Shown here one piece after another: positions 32,099 to 37,865 of a stretch of 37,865 nucleotides of DNA. The translations under genes were made by a program, and so were the position numbers. This stretch comes from Pseudomonadota bacterium (GTDB taxonomy: Bacteria > Myxococcota_A > Polyangia > Fen-1088): contig JADGRB010000019.1 of the NCBI GenBank assembly GCA_017881315.1, positions 1 through 37,865 of the forward strand, read 5' to 3'. Each line of letters opens with the position of its first letter. Within the stretch, counting starts at the first letter, position 1. A model generated the notes under the pieces. The model was not told the DNA's origin. It searched no databases and saw nothing but the letters and a program-made list of their open reading frames with translations.

Positions 32099-33261
32099 CA
32101 CGCATCGTGCTGGCGACCGCCGCGTTGGCCCTGGCAGCCTGCGTCGACCGCGGCCAGGTCCTGGGCCCGGGGATGCCGGTGGTCCTTCAAGCAAGCCCTG
32201 TCCGGCTGGCGCTGGGGCAACAGCACGCTTGCGCCGTCGTCAACGGCGCGCTGAGCTGCTGGGGTCTGGACGACGACGGGCAGCTCGGCACGCCGCCCGT
32301 CACCCCCGGCGTGGGCCAGGCCGCCTCCTCCGTCCCCGGCACCGCGTCCTGGACCGTGCCCGCCGCCGGTGAGCGCCACAGCTGCGGTCTGGACGCCAGC
32401 GGGCGGGTCTGGTGCTGGGGCGCGAATGACAGCGGACAGCTTGGTACGGGCGATCAGGCGGCCAGCACCACGCCCCGCACCGTCGAGCTTCCTTCGGTCG
32501 CGCTGGACCTGCGCACGCTGTTCGGTCACACCTGCGCTGCGCTGGCGGATGCGACGCTCTGGTGCTGGGGCGCGAACGTGGAGGGACAGCTCGGGCAGGG
32601 GGACCAGTATCCCGGCCAGGACCAACCGCTTCCGGTGCAGGTCGGAACGAACCGCGACTGGACGTTCGTGGCCACCGGGCAGGGGCACAGCTGCGGGATT
32701 CGCGCGCCGGGCACGCTGTTCTGCTGGGGGCGCAACACGGACGGCGAGCTGGGACAGGGCGGCACCCAGGACGTCGAGCTTCGTTCTCCGACACAGGTCG
32801 GGAGCGACAGCGACTGGGTCGAGGTCGCCTGCGGCCAGAACCAGACATGCGCGCGCAAGGCGAACGGGCATCTGTTCTGCTGGGGCGCGGAGGTGAGCGG
32901 CGCGTTGGGGGTCGGCGACGTCGCGGAGCACGACAGCCCGACCGAGGTTCCGGCCATCTCCGACTGGGTCCTGGCCAGCACGAACACGTTCCACACCTGC
33001 GGGCTGCGGGCCTCCGGTCAGATCTGGTGCGCGGGGAGAGATTCGGAGGGGCAGCTGGGAACGCCCGATCGCGCCGACGCCACCCCCAACATGCAACCGG
33101 CCGACCCGAACGGCGGCTGGGTCGAGGTGAGAACGGGGCGCTTCTTCACCTGCGGGCGGAAGGGAGACGGCACGGTCTGGTGTCTGGGCAGGAACGCCGA
33201 CGACGAGCTGAACGGGGGCAGCAGCCTCGCGTCGAGCGACCTCATGATCCGAGCGCTGTGA
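32095..33261 (+). CDS. RCC1-repeat lipoprotein, seven-bladed propeller
   Basis: A 388-residue exported lipoprotein. A signal peptide with lipobox LALAACVD puts the lipidated Cys at about 16. Seven RCC1-type repeats follow, each with the pattern C-x-x-x-x-x-x-x-[LVI]-x-C-W-G-x-x-x-x-G-x-LG: HACAVVNGALSCWG, HSCGLDASGRVWCWG, HTCAALADATLWCWG, HSCGIRAPGTLFCWG, QTCARKANGHLFCWG, HTCGLRASGQIWCAG and FTCGRKGDGTVWCLG. Seven repeats complete a beta-propeller. Each blade carries a Cys pair suited to a disulfide outside the cytoplasm. The TTG start overlaps the previous stop and is supported by the intact signal peptide right behind it. The gene ends 3 nt from the convergent DUF1552 gene. Ligand unknown. 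Confidence 0.88.
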   Translation: MTRIVLATAALALAACVDRGQVLGPGMPVVLQASPVRLALGQQHACAVVNGALSCWGLDDDGQLGTPPVTPGVGQAASSVPGTASWTVPAAGERHSCGLDASGRVWCWGANDSGQLGTGDQAASTTPRTVELPSVALDLRTLFGHTCAALADATLWCWGANVEGQLGQGDQYPGQDQPLPVQVGTNRDWTFVATGQGHSCGIRAPGTLFCWGRNTDGELGQGGTQDVELRSPTQVGSDSDWVEVACGQNQTCARKANGHLFCWGAEVSGALGVGDVAEHDSPTEVPAISDWVLASTNTFHTCGLRASGQIWCAGRDSEGQLGTPDRADATPNMQPADPNGGWVEVRTGRFFTCGRKGDGTVWCLGRNADDELNGGSSLASSDLMIRAL

Positions 33262-33264
33262 GTC

Positions 33265-34860
33265 TCAGGCTTTCAGGAACGGCAGCACCGTGCTGGCGGT
33301 CGTGTAGTACGGCGAGCTGAGGCTCTTGTAGTGAACCTTCCAGGCGTTGCTGGGCGTGAAATCCGAGCCGAAGTACGGCGTTCCATAACCTTTCTGAACG
33401 TTCCCGCTGGAGTCTTTCCAGAGCTCGAATTCAGAAGGCGGAACGCCCATCCCTTGCAGTACCGTCGCCAACCACTGGCTGTAGAGCAGGCCCGCGTACG
33501 TCTTGTACCCGGAAGGTGCTTCGGGCGCGATAGTGCCGCCGGTCTCGCCCACGTTGCGGTAATCGCAGTAGAGGCCGGTCTTGAAGAAGCCGGCCCCGGC
33601 GCCGCAGGTGACGACCGGGACGCCGTACGCCTCGTGGGTCTCCATCCCGGATTCTTGGCTCCAGACCAGCAACGTGCTGTCCAGCAAGGTGCCGCCCATC
33701 CCGTCGTCGACCTGATCGAGCTTGCCCGCCAGGTAAAGGAACACCTGCTCGAAGAAGCCCTGGTACGATTGCGTGAGCCAGGCCTGCGGCTGCGCGCTCA
33801 TCCACTGGTGGGCGACGTCGTGGTGCCAGTCCGTTCCGACGTAGTCCGAGAACCCGGACGTGTCGCCCCAGCCGAGCACGCCGATGCGACTGGCGCCGCA
33901 ACTGAACGCCGCCACGACCAGATCGGCCCAGAGCTGGCCGTGCGCCGCCGCGTCCGCCTTGGAATGCGTCCGGTCGTGTTTGTCGGCGTCGTCGGTCGGG
34001 GCGGTGGGCGTGGTGCACGACAGCCTCGCGCCCAGCGACGATTGCAGCTGGGCCACCATCGCGATGTGCGCGTCCAGCCGTGTCTTGTCGGCGGCAGACA
34101 GCCGCGTGTTGCTCTGCCGGAGCGAGTTGTAGTTGGCCAGGATCTTGTCGACAACGGGCGGCCGGGGATTCGTTGCGGTGCTGGACCCGCCGAACAGGCT
34201 GGTGAAGACCTGCTGCGAGCTGTTCACGCCCTGCACGTTCTGCACCGGGCTGGCGACACCCTGCGCGGGGTTCGAGAAGGCCCACGACAGCGCCCGACCG
34301 GAGTCGACGATCATGGTGCGCAGCTTGACCCCGCTCAGATCGGCCGAGGTGTAGAACGAGCCGGAGTTAGACAAGATCTGGTCGATCGTGGGGCGGTTCC
34401 CCAATGCCGTCACGGCGGCCCCACAATCGCCGTTGTTGTCGTTGCGGGCGAAGTTGCCCAGATGCAGGCCCGTGTTGTGGGCGATGTACCAGGGAACGTC
34501 CAGCCCGCGCAGCACGTTCATCTTGCCGACCAGCCGCGAGCTGAGCATCGTCGAGCTGGCGTTCAGCACCGGCGAGAGCGTCGTTCGCCCGTTGGCCGTC
34601 GTCGCGGTCAGCGGTCCCGAGGCCACCATGTGCCCGGGCGCCGACGCCGCCTTGGAGGTCAGCATGGCGGTGTCGGGGAAGAAGTTGCCGTCCCAGCAGC
34701 CGCCGTGGTCGGTTCCGAACCAGAACAGCCGCGGGCGCGACGCGGTGGCCGCTTTCGCCGATCGTGGAAACAACGATGGCAAGAAGGGGATCGCCAGCGT
34801 GAACCCTCCCGCTCCGCGCAAGACCTGACGGCGCGTGATTCCCGGCGCGCGATTGTCCAT
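33265..34860 (-). CDS. DUF1552 family Tat-exported protein
   Basis: A 531-residue protein of the DUF1552 family, found mainly in myxobacteria and planctomycetes. The N terminus has a twin-arginine signal, ITRRQVLRGAGGFTLAIPF, so it is exported folded. Family-like stretches are RLFWFGTDHGGCWDGNFFP, VLRGLDVPWYIAHNTGLHLG, DKTRLDAHIAMVAQLQSSL, LVVAAFSCGASRIGVLGWGD and LVWSQESGMETHEAYGVPV. Function is unknown; a sulfatase/phosphatase-like fold is often suggested. The start at 34860 (AGGAG about 10 nt upstream) is preferred to ATG 34878, which would overlap the upstream stop. It always travels with a DUF1592-group protein, here the gene directly upstream. Confidence 0.92.
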   Translation of the reverse strand: MDNRAPGITRRQVLRGAGGFTLAIPFLPSLFPRSAKAATASRPRLFWFGTDHGGCWDGNFFPDTAMLTSKAASAPGHMVASGPLTATTANGRTTLSPVLNASSTMLSSRLVGKMNVLRGLDVPWYIAHNTGLHLGNFARNDNNGDCGAAVTALGNRPTIDQILSNSGSFYTSADLSGVKLRTMIVDSGRALSWAFSNPAQGVASPVQNVQGVNSSQQVFTSLFGGSSTATNPRPPVVDKILANYNSLRQSNTRLSAADKTRLDAHIAMVAQLQSSLGARLSCTTPTAPTDDADKHDRTHSKADAAAHGQLWADLVVAAFSCGASRIGVLGWGDTSGFSDYVGTDWHHDVAHQWMSAQPQAWLTQSYQGFFEQVFLYLAGKLDQVDDGMGGTLLDSTLLVWSQESGMETHEAYGVPVVTCGAGAGFFKTGLYCDYRNVGETGGTIAPEAPSGYKTYAGLLYSQWLATVLQGMGVPPSEFELWKDSSGNVQKGYGTPYFGSDFTPSNAWKVHYKSLSSPYYTTASTVLPFLKA

Positions 34861-34874
34861 CGGGGATGTTCTCC

Positions 34875-36830
34875 TCATTGGAAGGCTCGGCGTTTGAAGG
34901 CCGGCGTCTGGGTGACCGCCTTCAACATGTCGACCAGGTGACCGCCGTTATCCAGCGTCTTCCGGATCATCTCCAGCGAGCAGCCGTCCAGCGACACGTC
35001 CTCGAAACGGCCGAAGGTGTAGCGGAAATAGTTGCGGGCCAGACAGGCCTCCGGCTTGTGGCTGCTCTCGACCAAGCGCATCACGTCGGCAGCGCCGGCG
35101 GCCGTGGTCACGTCGTCGCCCATCATGACGTGCGGCGTGCTGGTGGTGTCGACCGGCAGGCTGGTCGCCACCGTCCCGTCAGTGTTGTACAGCGTCTCCA
35201 TCGTCCGGAACCGTCCCAGGCCATCGAAGCTCTCCGTCGCGAACCCGAGGGGATTCAGGTAAGGGACATGGCAGCCGCTGCAGGCGGCGGAGGCCGTCAC
35301 CGCTTCCGTCACCCGGCGCGTCGTCTGGGTCGTGCTCAGCGCGACCGTCACGTTGGCCGCCGCCGGCGGCGGGCGACCGATCGTGTCGCAGAGAACGTAC
35401 CGGCGCAGGTAGACGCCCTTGAGGATGGGCGCGCTGTCTACGCCGGCCGCCACCACCAGCGCGCGCGTGAACAGGCCCGGGCGCTGGTCGGCCGGCAAAG
35501 CGGGCGGGGCCGACGTGCCGTCCCAGACTGGCGCCCCGTAGATGCCGGCCACGTCGGCGGCCGGCGCAAACGACAGTGGGCTCGTGAGCAGGTCGTGAAT
35601 GGTTCCCGGGACCGTCCAGGTGAAGTAGTCCAGCATGCCGATCGCGTCGGCCACCATGTTCTGGTAGGTCGAGGCGGTCGGCAGGTTGGCGGCGGCGAAG
35701 GCGGTGAAGATCGGCGTGCCGACGCGCGAGGTCAGGTCGTGATAGTTGAGGCCGCCTGTTCCACGCGGCCCGCCGGTGCCGTTGACCTGCAGGTAGTCCT
35801 GGAAGAATCGGTGCATCGTCGCGCGAGCACGCGGCGCCGCGAACAGCCGATCGACCTGCGCCTGATAGACGGTGTCCTGCAGCAGGGTGCCGTCGGACGC
35901 CGCTTGCCAGAGCTGGTCGTCGGGCATGGAGTCCCAGACGTGGTACGACAGCCGTGAGGCCAGCTCGTACGGCGACAGCGAGTAGACGCCGGTCTGCCCG
36001 GTCACCGGCTGATCGCCGTGCTCGACCAAGTAGAGGAAGTCGGGCGAATTGAGCATGACCGCTACCACGTCGGCGTAAGCCGCGGCGCTGGCCGTCGTGC
36101 TGCTGCCGTAGATGCCGGTGTAGAACGTCACCTCGTCGGAGGTCAGCGGACGGCGGAGAGCGCGCGCGCCGAACCGCGGGATGAAGCTGGCCAGGCAGGT
36201 CGCGTCGTTCGAGGTGCTGCTGTCGGTGGCGCAGCTTCCGACCAGGGCCCCCATCCGCGCGCTGCTGTTGGTCACGGCCTGCCCGATCGCGACGCCGATG
36301 TTGTAGTAGGCCTGAACGCGCGTGAACTGCGGATCCTGATCGGCGCGGAGCCAGCCTCCGTCGGGAAAGGCGGTCACGAAGTCCACGACGTTCGACGGCA
36401 CGATCGGGACGTTGCCGGGCAGCGAGCTCATCGGCGCCGCCACCTCGCCCAGGATGGTCGAGGCGGTGCTCGAGCTGGCCATGGCCCAGGTCAGCAGGTC
36501 CAGCAACGTGTTCTGCACCTGCGCCGTCGTGAGCGGCCGGAGCTGATCCATGGGCGGACGCAATGTCCCATCGCAGGCGAACGTGGTCGGCGCGTCGGAG
36601 GGCGTCACGTTGACCACGCCGCTGCCCGCCTGGCCGCTACCGCCGGCGCCCGTCGTGGTGCCGCCCCCGCCCGTACCGGTCGAGCCCGGCCCCGCGCCCG
36701 ACCCGGTTTGCGCGTTCCCGGTGCCGCCGGTACCGGAACCGGCGCCGGCCTGCGAGCCCTGGTCGCCGATCCGTCCGACGCACGCCGCGGCGGAAAGGAC
36801 CAACAACGACGTGACCGCCAAGCGACCCAT
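34875..36830 (-). CDS. DUF1595/DUF1592/DUF1588/DUF1585 lipoprotein
   Basis: A 651-residue lipoprotein. The signal peptide ends in lipobox LSAAACVG. A Gly/Ser/Thr-rich linker of about 50 residues tethers the protein to the membrane. The domains then follow the standard order: DUF1595 at about 205-270 (FGARALRRPLTSDE), DUF1592 at about 275-430 (YELASRLSYHVWDSMPDD, MHRFFQDYL), DUF1588 at about 455-565 with ACSGCH, a C-x-x-C-H heme-type motif, and DUF1585 at about 580-650 (YTFGRFEDVSLDGCSLEMI). The C-x-x-C-H suggests c-type heme attachment or metal binding in the periplasm. Partner of the DUF1552 protein encoded 14 nt downstream; substrate unknown. Confidence 0.93.
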   Translation of the reverse strand: MGRLAVTSLLVLSAAACVGRIGDQGSQAGAGSGTGGTGNAQTGSGAGPGSTGTGGGGTTTGAGGSGQAGSGVVNVTPSDAPTTFACDGTLRPPMDQLRPLTTAQVQNTLLDLLTWAMASSSTASTILGEVAAPMSSLPGNVPIVPSNVVDFVTAFPDGGWLRADQDPQFTRVQAYYNIGVAIGQAVTNSSARMGALVGSCATDSSTSNDATCLASFIPRFGARALRRPLTSDEVTFYTGIYGSSTTASAAAYADVVAVMLNSPDFLYLVEHGDQPVTGQTGVYSLSPYELASRLSYHVWDSMPDDQLWQAASDGTLLQDTVYQAQVDRLFAAPRARATMHRFFQDYLQVNGTGGPRGTGGLNYHDLTSRVGTPIFTAFAAANLPTASTYQNMVADAIGMLDYFTWTVPGTIHDLLTSPLSFAPAADVAGIYGAPVWDGTSAPPALPADQRPGLFTRALVVAAGVDSAPILKGVYLRRYVLCDTIGRPPPAAANVTVALSTTQTTRRVTEAVTASAACSGCHVPYLNPLGFATESFDGLGRFRTMETLYNTDGTVATSLPVDTTSTPHVMMGDDVTTAAGAADVMRLVESSHKPEACLARNYFRYTFGRFEDVSLDGCSLEMIRKTLDNGGHLVDMLKAVTQTPAFKRRAFQ

Positions 36831-36905
36831 CTCCTCGTACGAACCGCGACTGCCGCCAGGCGGTCCACGTCGTCGTTCGAATCGGAGCGCGGTGCGTCGG
36901 GCGAA

Positions 36906-37865
36906 TCAGCGCGCGCCACAGGCGGCGGCCACGGCGCGACGGTGCACGCCGTCCGGGTAAGCGCCCAGGTAGCGCGCCTGGACCTGCCGGCACGATGCCA
37001 GGTCGCCGGCGGCGCCTCGGGCCGCCACCAGGCGTGCCATGGCGTCCTCGCGCAGCTCGGCGCCGGGTGCCAGCGCCACGGCCCGCTCGAATGCTTCGGC
37101 GGCGCCGCGGGCGTTGTGCAGCCGGTCCATCCGAAGTCGGCCCAGCTCGAAGGCGGCCAGCCCGGCACGGGCGTCCCGCGGATACCTGGTCAGCAGGTCC
37201 TGGTAACGGTCGGCGGCCTCCGCAATCCGCCCGTCGCGCCAGAGACCGCGGGCTTGCTCGAACAGCCCCCGACTGTCGGCGGTCGCGGTGGTGGCTCGCG
37301 GGCTGGCGGCGCGCGGGTGGGCGGGGCCCGCCGGTCGGGGCAGCGCGGAAACATCCGGGCCGGCTGGTGGCGGCGGCACCGCGGCGGGCGCGTCGGCCAG
37401 AAGTCCGGTCCGGGTCATCTGCGACCAGGCGTGGCCGGCTTCAACGCGCGCCACCCGATCGGAACGTCCGGCGCGCACCTCGACGGCGCCGCGCTGGACC
37501 TGGACTTCGACGCGGCTGGCCCCGGCGCTCTGTTCGCGCGCGACTGTGAACCGCGTTCCGACGACGCGCACCTCGACATCGTCGGCGAGCACCACGAACG
37601 ATCTGCCTGCGCGATGGGTCACGTCGCATAGGACGCGTCCCTGGCCCAGCGCCACGCGGATGTTGGCCGGATCGTGCGCCGTCGTGTCGACGCGCGTGCC
37701 CGGTTCCACCGTCAAGAACGATCCGTCGGGCAGCGCAAGGGACTCGGTCTGCGTGCTCGCCTCCAGGCGCGTGTCTTTCCAGAGGACCTCCGGACGGCGG
37801 TCCCGCACGAGCGGACGCACCAGCAACGCTGCGGCGGCCACGGCGAGCGTCGCCAGGCCAGCCGA
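36906..37865 (-). CDS. FecR-like protein with C-terminal TPR region (5' end outside the window)
   Basis: At least 319 codons; the frame stays open to the window edge, where it encodes a hydrophobic segment (LATLAVAAAALLV), so the true start lies beyond 37865. After this membrane segment comes a FecR domain at about 30-145 of the visible part (LALPDGSFLTVEPGTRVD, VLCDVTHRAGRSFVVL, VEVRVVGTRFTV, VQVQRGAVEV). A Pro/Ala linker follows, then TPR-like repeats (GLFEQARGLWRDGRIAEAADR, YPRDARAGLAAFELGRLRM, AAEAFERAVALAPG). FecR proteins normally relay signals to an ECF sigma factor encoded next to them, probably just outside this window. It is followed by the DUF1592/DUF1552 pair after 75 nt, which may be its regulon. 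Confidence 0.88.
   Translation of the reverse strand, partial: SAGLATLAVAAAALLVRPLVRDRRPEVLWKDTRLEASTQTESLALPDGSFLTVEPGTRVDTTAHDPANIRVALGQGRVLCDVTHRAGRSFVVLADDVEVRVVGTRFTVAREQSAGASRVEVQVQRGAVEVRAGRSDRVARVEAGHAWSQMTRTGLLADAPAAVPPPPAGPDVSALPRPAGPAHPRAASPRATTATADSRGLFEQARGLWRDGRIAEAADRYQDLLTRYPRDARAGLAAFELGRLRMDRLHNARGAAEAFERAVALAPGAELREDAMARLVAARGAAGDLASCRQVQARYLGAYPDGVHRRAVAAACGAR

Noticed and set aside
33331-34941. 536-codon open frame on the + strand
   Set aside because: It lies antisense to the well-supported DUF1552 gene, is Arg/Gly/Val-rich and shows no domain; it is a GC-rich shadow frame.
1-37865. CRISPR array, insertion sequence, prophage or biosynthetic cluster
   Set aside because: No regularly spaced repeats, transposase, phage structural genes or synthase modules were seen; the only integrated element is the tRNA-bounded island.

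Overview
High-GC chromosomal DNA whose gene families point to a myxobacterium or a related member of Myxococcota. Evidence for this is the DUF1592-group lipoprotein paired with a Tat-exported DUF1552 protein, an RCC1-repeat lipoprotein, a FecR-like protein with a TPR tail, DUF4388, and many orphan regulators. This assignment is from gene content only.

Layout. (1) Left flank, 1-6885: ordinary backbone genes. These are a small TPR protein and panD, a DUF429 protein, a UPF0158 protein, an RlmI-type 23S rRNA methyltransferase, a large acidic/Ala-Pro-rich membrane protein of unknown role, and a DUF4388/roadblock-like protein. (2) 6886-6961: an intact tRNA-Gly(CCC) with encoded CCA. (3) 6965-30984: an integrated genomic island of about 24 kb. 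Its edges are a perfect 45-bp direct repeat of the 3' half of the tRNA-Gly gene (6920-6964 inside the intact tRNA, 30940-30984 as an orphan 3' fragment). Next to the left edge lies the C-terminal tail of a tyrosine integrase, fused by deletion to the first ~35 codons of an MFS transporter, so the island has apparently lost its integrase and is stranded. (4) Right flank, 30985-37865: a secreted protein of unknown function and a seven-repeat RCC1 lipoprotein on the + strand. These converge on a - strand run of FecR-like protein (cut by the window end), DUF1595/1592/1588/1585 lipoprotein and DUF1552 Tat protein.

The island cargo reads as signalling plus stress tolerance. Its left part holds three tandem response-regulator genes (one a visible chimera of the other two types), a globin-sensor-like pseudo-kinase lacking the heme and phospho-acceptor histidines, and a run of pseudo-receiver, PAS-PAS-GAF histidine kinase, response regulator and cupin. 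The centre holds a tandem universal stress protein translationally coupled (GTGA) to a 2834-residue cyclic beta-1,2-glucan synthase. The right part holds a CsbD-like protein, a SpoIIE-type phosphatase, and a - strand operon of YihY membrane protein, secreted Gln-rich protein, DUF883-like membrane protein, CBS-domain protein and MgtA-type P-type ATPase. A 49-residue lmo0937-type membrane protein lies just inside the right edge. A frameshifted C-terminal fragment of a flavin disulfide oxidoreductase lies between the stress genes.

The most notable points are the island boundaries, the integrase/MFS deletion scar, the receiver-family recombination with duplicated leader sequences, and the coupling of stress genes to cyclic glucan synthesis in a transferred unit. 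All family calls come from reading motifs; no database search was run.
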